IMG/VR virus record: IMGVR_UViG_3300046007_014047
Location: 1 to 29,757 of that record
Direction: 5' to 3' (one strand)
Source of the DNA: a virus
DNA length: 29,757 nt
Position 1 is the first letter of the stretch. Every line of letters begins with the position of its first letter. Positions 14,618-21,804 of the stretch are shown here, piece by piece. The translations under genes and the position numbers were made by a program. The notes below the pieces were generated by a model. It had not been told where the DNA came from, made no database searches, and saw only the letters and a list, made by a program, of their open reading frames with translations.

Positions 14618-14880
14618 TAGCTGAGTTTATTTTTTAAGTCTGTTAAGACTGATATGGCTTTTTTTAGATTATTTATATATTGTTCATCTTTAACAATAGA
14701 AGCCTCAGCTACAGTTAATTGGCTTTCTATTAATTTTAATCTAGGGTCTATATCATCTTTTATATTTAGTACTGATGTGTAATCAATCTTAACTTGATTA
14801 TCTACATAAATATAATTAAAGTATTGAGTTATTAGATAATCTAAGAATAATCTATCACCAACTAAATTTACTACTTCCAT
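14617..14880 (-). CDS. Small coiled-coil protein between fibre genes, 87 aa
   Basis: This is an unrecognised 87-residue protein. Its first half is hydrophobic and aromatic (FLDYLITQYFNYIYVDNQVKI). Its second half (about 45-87) is a predicted helix with heptad-like spacing (LKLIESQLTVAEASIVK, INNLKKAISVLTDLKNKL). It overlaps the 1321-residue fibre gene by one base and lies between two virion-type genes, so it may be a fibre assembly factor or a short structural linker; this is inference. The upstream bases AAAGGAT form one of the few Shine-Dalgarno-like sites in the window. Confidence 0.65.
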   Translation of the reverse strand: MEVVNLVGDRLFLDYLITQYFNYIYVDNQVKIDYTSVLNIKDDIDPRLKLIESQLTVAEASIVKDEQYINNLKKAISVLTDLKNKLS

Positions 14881-14912
14881 AATCCTTTATTTTATTATAA
14901 ATATTCAGAAAC

Positions 14913-16529
14913 TTAAAGCCCGAAACGAGATTTAAATGCGTTGTAGTTTTGTTGGATTTCGGTTGCGGATAATGCTCGATTATACATCCTTACAATAGAT
15001 AATTTACCCTTAAACATTTCTGAACTAGAGTCAAGTCCTAAATATATGGGATAAGTATTAGTAGTTATCCCACCTGCTGAAGTGCTGACTTGTTGTGCAT
15101 TTAGATACCCAAATGAAGTTAAGCCCAAGACAGCAGTTACATGATACCATTGGTTTCCTGTATAGTCTGTAAATAAGTTTGCTGCTGAATTAAATGAACT
15201 TGGTCTTTCGATGTGCAAATATCTAAAAGTTCCATTATTCGTTTGATTTATAGAAATTGCCGGAGTTTGATTACTTTGTGTAGATCCCCTACTGAAAATT
15301 GCCATCCATTGCGAATCACCAAGAGTTTTAGTTTCCAGTGTGAATATTAATTCAACGGTTGCAGAAGTTCCTATAGCTTCTAAAGTAGCACTATTGTTAA
15401 TTATCATCCCCCCATTTAGTCCCGTAGCTGTAGCCAGGAAGTTAAAATATCCTTGAGAGTTCCAAACCGGATTTGCAGCATTTCCATTTAAAATAGCATT
15501 ATTGCTGTTTCCACTCATATCAAACCAAGTATTGCCTGAGCCCGGATATGATATTATATTTCCTGCGTCTAGTGCAAGAATTAATCCATTAGTGACAATA
15601 TTTCCTTGATAGTAATTTTGATTAATTTCATCTTGTGATAGGGATTTTTGATATACAGAAATATTTTGTATATTACTACTCCCAGCTAAAGTGCTAGTAT
15701 AAACATTTATGTTAGTAGGATTTACACCAGCAGAATAAAAGGAAGATGTTGCAGAATTTTCAGATATTAAAACTGTATTTAAATAAATCTTTCGCGTAAG
15801 TATGCTGCTTGTGGGATTTATTTCAATAATACAATTTACATTATTAAATTTAGCAACAGATTGATTTACAGAAGCAGATATAGTATTATAATTATTTAGT
15901 GAAGAAGTAATAGAATTTAATGCTCCTTTGTTTTTAAAATTAAAAGAAACAGTTATATTATTACTAGTTTGACTTAAATAATTTACTTTTACATTAGATC
16001 CTGGGGAAGGGAGTGAAATGCTATTGCTTGTGTATGAGCTGCTGTATATGGATCCTATATAACCATATCCTCCAATATCATACCATTTATTACCTGTGGT
16101 AGGATAACTTGCTAGAAAACTTGAATTTAATAATAAACCTAATTTATCAGTAACTATTGTAGGATATCTAAAATTAGTCATTAAATACTTACCACTTTCT
16201 GCTACCCATTGCAATGCAGATCCTGTATCAGTGAATTTAGGTAATCCTATTCTATCCGGAAGCCTATTTATAGAAGAAGTTATATCTGCAGAAGATGTTC
16301 CTACTATATAAAATAATGGACCACCAGGATAAGTAGAATAATTTTGAGTATATGCACTGGTTACAAATACATAAAAATTATCCCCAGGATCAATAGCACT
16401 GCGCCATAAAAGATTTCCGGTGTTACGGTTTATAGAAGAGCTAAGAGCATATTCTAAACCATTAAGTTTTAAGGATCCTAAAGTTTGAGAACCAGTATTA
16501 AATGCAATTGCAGTTGTTGGTGCGGGCAT
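14913..16529 (-). CDS. Virion protein with two LamG-like domains
   Basis: This 538-residue protein contains two tandem concanavalin A/LamG-like jelly rolls after a ~125-residue N-terminal part. Both open with the same pattern: SYPTTGNKWYDIGG (141-154) and SYPGSGNTWFDMSG (327-340). Both close with the same helix-like motif: SLSQDEINQNYY and ALSATEIQQNYN. The second copy has the full family look, including NQWYHVTAVLG and GKLSIVRMYNR. Such domains bind glycans and are common in phage receptor-binding proteins of Bacteroidota. It lies in the fibre gene block, just after the phosphoribosyltransferase gene. The N-terminal segment with VFVTSAYTQNYS and TDTGSALQWVAESG is unassigned and may attach to the virion. 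Confidence 0.8.
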   Translation of the reverse strand: MPAPTTAIAFNTGSQTLGSLKLNGLEYALSSSINRNTGNLLWRSAIDPGDNFYVFVTSAYTQNYSTYPGGPLFYIVGTSSADITSSINRLPDRIGLPKFTDTGSALQWVAESGKYLMTNFRYPTIVTDKLGLLLNSSFLASYPTTGNKWYDIGGYGYIGSIYSSSYTSNSISLPSPGSNVKVNYLSQTSNNITVSFNFKNKGALNSITSSLNNYNTISASVNQSVAKFNNVNCIIEINPTSSILTRKIYLNTVLISENSATSSFYSAGVNPTNINVYTSTLAGSSNIQNISVYQKSLSQDEINQNYYQGNIVTNGLILALDAGNIISYPGSGNTWFDMSGNSNNAILNGNAANPVWNSQGYFNFLATATGLNGGMIINNSATLEAIGTSATVELIFTLETKTLGDSQWMAIFSRGSTQSNQTPAISINQTNNGTFRYLHIERPSSFNSAANLFTDYTGNQWYHVTAVLGLTSFGYLNAQQVSTSAGGITTNTYPIYLGLDSSSEMFKGKLSIVRMYNRALSATEIQQNYNAFKSRFGL

Positions 16530-16549
16530 GCATATAAATACTAAAAATT

Positions 16550-17056
16550 TTAATCAACTTCGATATGAGTTCCTTTTACTTCAGGCAAGTTTCTATATAA
16601 ACCTTTTTCTCCATCCATACCATATCCATACAACCATGCTTCATCTTTAATCAAATGTCCAAATATCAAACCTTCAGGAGTATCAGATGAATAACGTTTA
16701 AATAAAGTAACAGGAGTAATTGATTTGGGTTTATCTAATTTAATTTTTTTAATTATAAAATCCATAGTATTCCCTGAGTCATATATGTCATCTATAATAA
16801 AGACATTTTTATCGGCTAATGAAAGCTCAGGGTATTTTGTAATACGTAAATCTCCTTGAGTAACTCCCTCATAAGATTTTACTCGGATAAAGTCAATATA
16901 ACAGGATTTTATTTGTTTGGCTAAATCAGAAAAAAACATGAAAGCCCCATTCAATACACATATTAATACAGGGGGTTCTTCTGATAAAGAATTAATTTTA
17001 TCTGCTATATCTTTGACTATATCTTGAATTTCTTTTTCAGTATATAGTGTTGGCAT
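16550..17056 (-). CDS. hpt: Hypoxanthine-type purine phosphoribosyltransferase
   Basis: This 168-residue protein has the type I phosphoribosyltransferase fold. The PRPP-binding loop is VFIIDDIYDSGNT (85-97), with the adjacent acidic pair. LICVLNGAFMFFSDLA (31-46) is the PPi loop typical of HPRT, and RVKSYEG (58-64) is the flexible-loop Ser-Tyr motif. The enzyme would salvage hypoxanthine or guanine to IMP or GMP with PRPP. It sits at the end of the que/dpdA operon, 9 bases after a small acidic gene. Supply of guanine nucleotide to FolE, or recycling of guanine displaced by DpdA base exchange, would make sense here. That link is inference. Confidence 0.88.
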   Translation of the reverse strand: MPTLYTEKEIQDIVKDIADKINSLSEEPPVLICVLNGAFMFFSDLAKQIKSCYIDFIRVKSYEGVTQGDLRITKYPELSLADKNVFIIDDIYDSGNTMDFIIKKIKLDKPKSITPVTLFKRYSSDTPEGLIFGHLIKDEAWLYGYGMDGEKGLYRNLPEVKGTHIEVD

Positions 17057-17065
17057 ATTTAATTT

Positions 17066-17242
17066 TTAATCTTCATTACTATCATCAAAAGTATCATCGA
17101 TATCTTCCCAATCTTCCCAATCATCGTCATCTTCAGATTCTTCAAGATCTTCAAATTTTTCGTTTTCCCATTCTTCAAAGGTTAGTTCTGAGTTTGGGTT
17201 TTCTGTAAGGAATTGTTCGTATTGTTCTTCTAGTGTTGTCAT
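17066..17242 (-). CDS. Highly acidic small protein, 58 aa
   Basis: This short gene fills the gap between the FkbM methyltransferase and the phosphoribosyltransferase, starting 3 bases after the methyltransferase stop. The 58-residue product begins MTTLEEQYEQFLTENPNSE and continues into an FEEWENEKFEDL helix. It ends in a run dominated by Asp, Glu and Trp (DDDDWEDWEDIDDTFDD). Nearly half of the residues are Asp or Glu. Phages use acidic mini-proteins as DNA mimics or binding partners of host enzymes, but nothing specific is recognised here. It keeps intact frame and spacing in the operon, which supports translation. Confidence 0.7.
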   Translation of the reverse strand: MTTLEEQYEQFLTENPNSELTFEEWENEKFEDLEESEDDDDWEDWEDIDDTFDDSNED

Positions 17243-17245
17243 GGT

Positions 17246-17935
17246 TTATGCTTTTATTATAAATATATAAATTATTATTTCTGTATAGTTTTCTAAAAAA
17301 TTATCATCCCATATATTAGATGATATATCATTTCCTTCTATGCTAGTGGCTATGTATTCTAGATTTTTCAAATATAGATCTCTAAATTGTTTAAATTTAG
17401 CTTTTAAATCATAAGATCCTAAATGCCATTCTCCTACTATTTGCTTAGTATTTTTTCTTATCCAATCAAAATTTTCCTCATTGAATACTAAATATTCTCC
17501 TCCTTCACAATCTGTTTTTAAAAAATCAATTTTCTCTATATCATATTGTTCTATAAGAGATTTAAAAGTTATAGTTTCAACTTCTTCTTCTAAAGCACTC
17601 CATTTTAAATTTATGATCTCATCATCTTTACCCCCTAAAGCTTTTTGTACTATCGTTACAGGTAAACCTTCAGAATTTTCTATTAAAAGAGATTGATAAT
17701 ATGTAAATGGCTCAACTGCTATTACTTTAGAAGGATTTTTCTTTTTTATAGAATAAAGAAAAGGACCAATACTAGCTCCTAAGTCTAAAACAATATCTCC
17801 CTTTTTAACCTCAAAAAATTTTTCATATTGCCCCCATTCTTCAAATTCTTTTTTTAACCAATACTTAAACATAGGATCTCCAGTTTCTGGGTTAGCTATG
17901 TCTCCAAAATTGAAATATTCTAAGGAAATAGGCAT
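17246..17935 (-). CDS. FkbM-family SAM-dependent methyltransferase
   Basis: This 229-residue protein shows the FkbM layout. Motif I is VLDLGASIGPFL (49-60). Motif II is VIAVEP (71-76), with the acidic SAM ribose ligand. FLKTDCEGGEYLVF (138-151) is the strand 4/5 signature, with D142 and E144. FkbM enzymes usually O-methylate sugars or other small hydroxylated groups. The gene overlaps queE by one base (ATGCCTAT start inside the queE stop region), so it is translated as part of the 7-deazaguanine operon. It may methylate the modified base or an attached group, or act on an unrelated glycan; the sequence cannot decide. The last codons contain TATATTTATAA, a motif that recurs at gene boundaries. 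Confidence 0.85.
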   Translation of the reverse strand: MPISLEYFNFGDIANPETGDPMFKYWLKKEFEEWGQYEKFFEVKKGDIVLDLGASIGPFLYSIKKKNPSKVIAVEPFTYYQSLLIENSEGLPVTIVQKALGGKDDEIINLKWSALEEEVETITFKSLIEQYDIEKIDFLKTDCEGGEYLVFNEENFDWIRKNTKQIVGEWHLGSYDLKAKFKQFRDLYLKNLEYIATSIEGNDISSNIWDDNFLENYTEIIIYIFIIKA

Positions 17936-18717
17936 TAGACTTCTCTTTTAGTATCAAAAGCAATTATATGTTCACGTCCTGTAAAGTTATAATAGTTTTT
18001 AGTGCACCAATCTATAACCATAGGATATACTCTAATTAGTTCTTCTCTATTATCACCCGGAGGCATTATCCAAATTTTATGTTTTGGTACTTCAAGTTCA
18101 TCTAAAAAGGCTTTAATTTCATCCCATGTAGTTGGATCTTCAACTGGATTAGCGACTACTTTCATGTGGTAGTCGGTGTGGTATTCTATTGATTTTTTAA
18201 TAGCATCTTTATTAAGCCTGTAGCGATTGTGGGTATCAATTAATTTTTGAGTTACAATACTCCCAAGAGGTGTAGTAGTACCAACTACAGGTACACTATT
18301 ACTAAACTTAGGACTAAAAGAAATAAGATTAATAGGATAATCTGTTTCTAAATAATGCGATCCTTCAGTTTCAATTGTAATGGTGATTTGTCTTTCATTA
18401 GCAAAATGTGTTAGCTCGTTTACTAAAGCGGGGTGCATTGTTGGTGATCCTCCTGTTAACATCATTTCCTTGATTTCAGGATGATTATCATAGATATCAA
18501 TTATGTCTTGAAAAGTATATTTACCTTTTTCTGGGTGGATTGAGGTGTACCAAGAGTCGCACCACCCTCCGCTGTTGAAGAAACAGCGATGCGTACAACC
18601 CGTAGTACGAATTGCCATTGTTGGGTATCCTGCTCTACTACCTTCACTTTGAATGCATGGATATAATTCAACAATAGGTAATACTTTATTATAATCTTCT
18701 ATTCTCCCTAAACTCAT
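17935..18717 (-). CDS. queE: 7-carboxy-7-deazaguanine synthase QueE (radical SAM), variant cluster
   Basis: QueE converts 6-carboxytetrahydropterin to 7-carboxy-7-deazaguanine. The family opening IVELYPCIQSEGSRAGYPT is clear. It is followed by the radical SAM cysteines in TTGCTHRCFFNSGGWCDSW. The spacing is C-x3-C-x7-C, not the usual C-x3-C-x2-C, so five residues are inserted between the second and third cysteine. MMLTGGSPTMHP is the SAM-binding GGE-type motif, and TIETEGSHY and KVVANP are further family segments. I place the start at 18717 (MSLGRIEDY), which removes a 22-base overlap with queD that the longer frame from 18750 would need. It overlaps the FkbM gene by one base. Confidence 0.9.
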   Translation of the reverse strand: MSLGRIEDYNKVLPIVELYPCIQSEGSRAGYPTMAIRTTGCTHRCFFNSGGWCDSWYTSIHPEKGKYTFQDIIDIYDNHPEIKEMMLTGGSPTMHPALVNELTHFANERQITITIETEGSHYLETDYPINLISFSPKFSNSVPVVGTTTPLGSIVTQKLIDTHNRYRLNKDAIKKSIEYHTDYHMKVVANPVEDPTTWDEIKAFLDELEVPKHKIWIMPPGDNREELIRVYPMVIDWCTKNYYNFTGREHIIAFDTKREV

Positions 18718-18728
18718 AATATCTAATT

Positions 18729-19259
18729 TTATGTATGTGATGTAACCCAAACTGGAGCAGGTGGTAATACTTTTGGGGCTACTAGTGTCTCAACTGATTC
18801 TTCATATGAAGCGGAATTGCGTTCGTTTTCGTATACTTCTACTTTAACTACTTTAACTCGGTTTTTAGTTTCAGCTAATACAAATGTATTTATTTTACCA
18901 AAAATATATTTAGCAAATTGTTCTGCTCCTACTGCGGGCAATATACGTAATTGTATAATACCATCAGTGTTCATTTTTTGGAATTGATACAAGTGGGGAT
19001 CGTTATCCGCAATAATAGTGGTGTGGTCAAACATACTTTCCATCCATGCTTTTGGACTTAAGCCATCTATTCTGCTTTTGGCTCGCTTCATACCTCCAAA
19101 ATCCCATACCCAGTTACGCTCATCTAGTTCACCTTCAAACCATATTCTAAAACTAAGTGCATACCCATGTAAATATTTGCAATGAGTATCTTCTGCTTTC
19201 CATTGACGGAATACACAACTGAATCCATCAAATAATTTTGTTGATTGAAATTTAGCCAT
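18729..19259 (-). CDS. queD: 6-carboxytetrahydropterin synthase QueD, divergent
   Basis: This 176-residue protein belongs to the QueD/PTPS family, which turns dihydroneopterin triphosphate into 6-carboxytetrahydropterin. Recognisable parts are GFSCVFRQW, HCKYLHGYALSF, the VWDFGGMKRAKS strand-helix, MFDHTTIIADNDPH and VGAEQFAKYIF, with VKVEVYENERNSASY near the end. In the common form zinc is held by a His in the first segment and by both His of HGH. Here the first position is Phe and the second motif is HGY, so two of three ligands are replaced; an extra His and Cys lie just before (THCKYLHGY). It overlaps the thioredoxin gene by 8 bases. The C-terminal 20 residues are Pro/Val-rich. Confidence 0.85.
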   Translation of the reverse strand: MAKFQSTKLFDGFSCVFRQWKAEDTHCKYLHGYALSFRIWFEGELDERNWVWDFGGMKRAKSRIDGLSPKAWMESMFDHTTIIADNDPHLYQFQKMNTDGIIQLRILPAVGAEQFAKYIFGKINTFVLAETKNRVKVVKVEVYENERNSASYEESVETLVAPKVLPPAPVWVTSHT

Positions 19260-19500
19260 TATAAAAATTTATTACTTGTTCAACATTTCTTACACCCGTA
19301 AAACGTCTAATTTCTTGTCCGTTTTCTACTAAAATTACAGTAGGGATACTTTTAACATTATACTTTGTTGTTACGTCTGCCGTATAATCAATATCTAATT
19401 TATTGACTGGAATGCCTTGTGCTTTGATAGCATCCATAACGGGACCGAATTGTTGGCATGGTTGACACCAGCCTGATGTAAAATACCATAATTGTTTCAT
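19252..19500 (-). CDS. Thioredoxin-like protein
   Basis: This 82-residue protein is a small thioredoxin. It begins directly with the active-site strand, and the redox motif is WCQPC (11-15) instead of the common WCGPC. The cis-proline loop KSIPTVILV and the final FTGVRNVEQVINF helix are present. It lacks the first strand and helix of E. coli-type thioredoxins (about 108 residues). Likely partners are the phage ribonucleotide reductase, which ends in a CVSC redox pair, or QueE/QueD operon enzymes. It lies in the que operon with overlaps of 4 and 8 bases to its neighbours. Confidence 0.9.
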   Translation of the reverse strand: MKQLWYFTSGWCQPCQQFGPVMDAIKAQGIPVNKLDIDYTADVTTKYNVKSIPTVILVENGQEIRRFTGVRNVEQVINFYNG

Positions 19501-19694
19501 AAAATTTCTTCTTGTTTAATTAGTTCACATTTGTTTTCTCTTAATATATATGCAGTTGATTCCTCTTTTAATGGTTTAGCATTATTCCAGTTATAATCCC
19601 ATTTAAATTTTCCATGAGACATACCGGAAAATACTAAACCATTTTGGTCCATCACAACATAATGTTGTACAAAGGGGGTGGGTTTTCTACGCAT
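19497..19694 (-). CDS. Hypothetical protein in que operon, 65 aa
   Basis: I do not recognise this protein. It is 65 residues, basic at the N-terminus (MRRKPTPF), with a beta-type segment VQHYVVMDQNGLVFSGMS. Then come an aromatic stretch FKWDYNWNNAKPL and a polar tail. The form suggests a small sheet domain that might act as an accessory subunit. It overlaps queC by one base and the thioredoxin gene by four bases, so it is an integral member of the operon. Confidence 0.65.
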   Translation of the reverse strand: MRRKPTPFVQHYVVMDQNGLVFSGMSHGKFKWDYNWNNAKPLKEESTAYILRENKCELIKQEEIL

Positions 19695-20596
19695 TATCCT
19701 TCTCGTTCATAAATTAATTGTTCAACATGCTTCTTAGCTACTTCCCAAGATACGGGACCGGTTTCATCAGCATAATTTATAGGATCTTTACGTCTTAATC
19801 TAAGAAAAGCTTCAATACGTTCTACGGAAGATGCTGATTTATAGTCTGAAAACCACTCATAGTGTGGACCACCCGGTGCCATTCCCATAAAGTGTAAGGT
19901 TGGTTTATATGAAGTATTTGTACGTTTATATACTTCATCAAAATCTAGCATAAGATCTTTACATAAGTCTTCTCCATCTTTTAAAATAGTATATTTATTC
20001 CCTTGTAAATATGGAGTAAAATACTTAACCAAATGCGAATCCCAATTACCTTTTCTAAAAGCATCATAGTCTGCATCTCTAAATTCTTCTCTACAGTCAG
20101 GGTAAATAAAGTGGTCACCACTATGTACTCCTAAAGCAATATCACATTCTTGGTTTCGCTGAGTAGCAATAGATAGAGCAATAGCTTGGATAATTGAGCT
20201 AAAGATTTTATTGCGGTTGGGCACAACAGTTGATTTCATGTTTTCCTCAGCATAATGGCCTTCAGGTACCTCAGTACCTCCATAAACAAGTGTAGAATTA
20301 AGTAAACCACTTAAACCATTTAGTTCAATAACATGATAATTTACTAATGAATATGTTTCTTCAAATCCATTAGGAGCATGATCATGGTGAAATATACGGC
20401 AGGGGTTTGCATTGATATAATCTACCAATGATTGTGCACGTTCAAGTTCAACTCGATGTTTTTGGCCATAATCAAAACTTACAGCCACAACATTTTTGTA
20501 TTCTTTCAAACAGCGTAAAAGTAAGGTGCTGCTGTCCATCCCACCACTTAGTGAGACTACAACATTGTCTTTGGGAAAAGGAATTTCTAGTTGCAT
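19694..20596 (-). CDS. queC: preQ0 synthase QueC (PP-loop ATPase), no zinc cysteines
   Basis: QueC uses ATP and ammonia to turn 7-carboxy-7-deazaguanine into preQ0 by way of the amide. The PP-loop SGGMDSS (17-23) is intact, followed by SFDYGQKHRVEL and the STVVPNRNKIFSSI substrate segment, then ALGVHSGDHFIYPDCR. The usual C-terminal zinc site with clustered cysteines is missing: no Cys occurs after CKDLMLDF. In its place are TNTSYKPTLHFMG and SASSVERIEAFLRL. At 300 residues it is longer than typical QueC (about 220-240). Either a zinc-free structural variant or a changed reaction, for example stopping at the amide, is possible. It follows dpdA by one base. Confidence 0.9.
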   Translation of the reverse strand: MQLEIPFPKDNVVVSLSGGMDSSTLLLRCLKEYKNVVAVSFDYGQKHRVELERAQSLVDYINANPCRIFHHDHAPNGFEETYSLVNYHVIELNGLSGLLNSTLVYGGTEVPEGHYAEENMKSTVVPNRNKIFSSIIQAIALSIATQRNQECDIALGVHSGDHFIYPDCREEFRDADYDAFRKGNWDSHLVKYFTPYLQGNKYTILKDGEDLCKDLMLDFDEVYKRTNTSYKPTLHFMGMAPGGPHYEWFSDYKSASSVERIEAFLRLRRKDPINYADETGPVSWEVAKKHVEQLIYEREG

Positions 20597-20597
20597 A

Positions 20598-21383
20598 TTA
20601 TAAATTGTTTATATCTCTAAATCTAATAACATTGTAATACATTAAATCTACGTCAATATCTTCAAGATTCCAAGTTTGAGTTACATTAAGGTTAAGTTTT
20701 GGTTTTGGATGTTGTCCATCAGTGTACCTGGTTCCTTCTAAAGCAGCCATAATTGGATTTGATGTGTCAATAGATTCAATAAAGGGATAATCTTCATAGA
20801 ATTTAAATTCAAAAGGCATAGCTGTGCCAAGCAAATGTACGCGGTCTTTTTTCGTAATAATTTTGTTTTTATACAATGAACTAATCACCCACAGACGTCC
20901 TATTGCCTTACCAAAATCACTGTTTATATGCGGGACTATATCATTGTAATAACTAGCACCGTATGAAAATGCTATTTTTTTATAACCTAAATCTTTATAT
21001 GTTTGATAACTAATTAATGCATCTTCATAACTTTTTCCTTGAACCACTGCAACTTTAGTTATTTCTTTAGGAAGTTTAATATTTGACCATTCTCTGGCTT
21101 TAACTACAGATTGTGTTTTATTTTCCCACACATCGGGTACTATAAATTCATTTGGTCTTAATTCATTTATCCAATGTAATAAACGAGATTCATTATATGC
21201 ACGGCCAAGTTCATGTAATGAATTGTCCATTATAATATATTGTCCCTCTTCTTTACATCTGTAAAAAAATTCTCGATATTGCTCGTTTTGATCTAGCAAG
21301 TGGGGAAGACAATACTGGTAGTCATTGAATTTAAGGCTATGCTCAAGTAAGCAGATAGGTACTTCGTGTGATACTTTTATCAT
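20598..21383 (-). CDS. dpdA: DpdA-like DNA 7-deazaguanine transglycosylase
   Basis: This 261-residue protein looks like the phage DpdA group, TIM-barrel relatives of tRNA-guanine transglycosylase that exchange guanine in DNA for a 7-deazaguanine. Supporting segments are IIMDNSLHELG (50-60), EFIVPDVW (79-86), VAVVQG (111-116), the VHLLGT strand (182-187) and SIDTSNP (204-210). In these, D53, D84 and D206 are candidates for base recognition and the nucleophile. The family call rests on this motif order plus the fixed context: queC, queD and queE follow in one operon and folE is nearby. The gene overlaps the upstream 125-residue gene by 4 bases and ends one base before queC. Confidence 0.78.
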   Translation of the reverse strand: MIKVSHEVPICLLEHSLKFNDYQYCLPHLLDQNEQYREFFYRCKEEGQYIIMDNSLHELGRAYNESRLLHWINELRPNEFIVPDVWENKTQSVVKAREWSNIKLPKEITKVAVVQGKSYEDALISYQTYKDLGYKKIAFSYGASYYNDIVPHINSDFGKAIGRLWVISSLYKNKIITKKDRVHLLGTAMPFEFKFYEDYPFIESIDTSNPIMAALEGTRYTDGQHPKPKLNLNVTQTWNLEDIDVDLMYYNVIRFRDINNL

Positions 21384-21757
21384 TTTAGTATTTGTTTTAG
21401 GATATTAATTTCATTTTCAAATAATTCTGTTTCCATTTTACTTCTAGTTTTTTCAATAGTACGTTCAACTAAAGCTATAAGTTCATTTGATAAATAAGAA
21501 CCAATAGTAAATTCAAATGAGTAAGTATGATTAGTAAGTTTTACAAAATTATTTTGTAATATAAGAGTATATTTTTTATCCTCAGTTTGTAAATAATATC
21601 GCCCTGATGGAGTCATTAGATAATGTGTTTTTGGGTTTGATAAGAGCCTAATAACTACTCGTTTAGTAAGATATTCTCTTTCGGTTAAAGGAGGATTGTT
21701 TTTGACTTTATTTTTTAACCAAATAGATAATTTTTTAAATTTGTATTTAATGTTCAT
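21380..21757 (-). CDS. Hypothetical protein, first gene of dpdA/que operon, 125 aa
   Basis: I do not recognise this 125-residue protein. It starts with a basic, amphipathic helix (KYKFKKLSIWLKNKVK) and has a central beta segment (HYLMTPSGRYYLQTEDKKYTLILQN). It ends in a long charged helix (IALVERTIEKTRSKMETELFEN). It overlaps dpdA by four bases and is the first gene after the promoter-like element at 21774-21804. A DNA-binding or accessory role for the transglycosylase is conceivable but unsupported. Confidence 0.65.
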   Translation of the reverse strand: MNIKYKFKKLSIWLKNKVKNNPPLTEREYLTKRVVIRLLSNPKTHYLMTPSGRYYLQTEDKKYTLILQNNFVKLTNHTYSFEFTIGSYLSNELIALVERTIEKTRSKMETELFENEINILKQILK

Positions 21758-21773
21758 AACTTTTATTTATAAT

Positions 21774-21804
21774 TAAATGTACGAATAATTTTTTAAATAT
21801 CCAA
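21774..21804 (-). promoter_or_regulatory. Promoter-like element for the dpdA/que operon
   Basis: The coding strand has TTG, exactly 20 bases, then TACATTTA, preceded directly by TTCG. It fits the Bacteroidota promoter form and lies in the gap between the AT-hook protein gene and the first operon gene. About 16 bases separate the element from the ATG at 21757. Confidence 0.6.
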
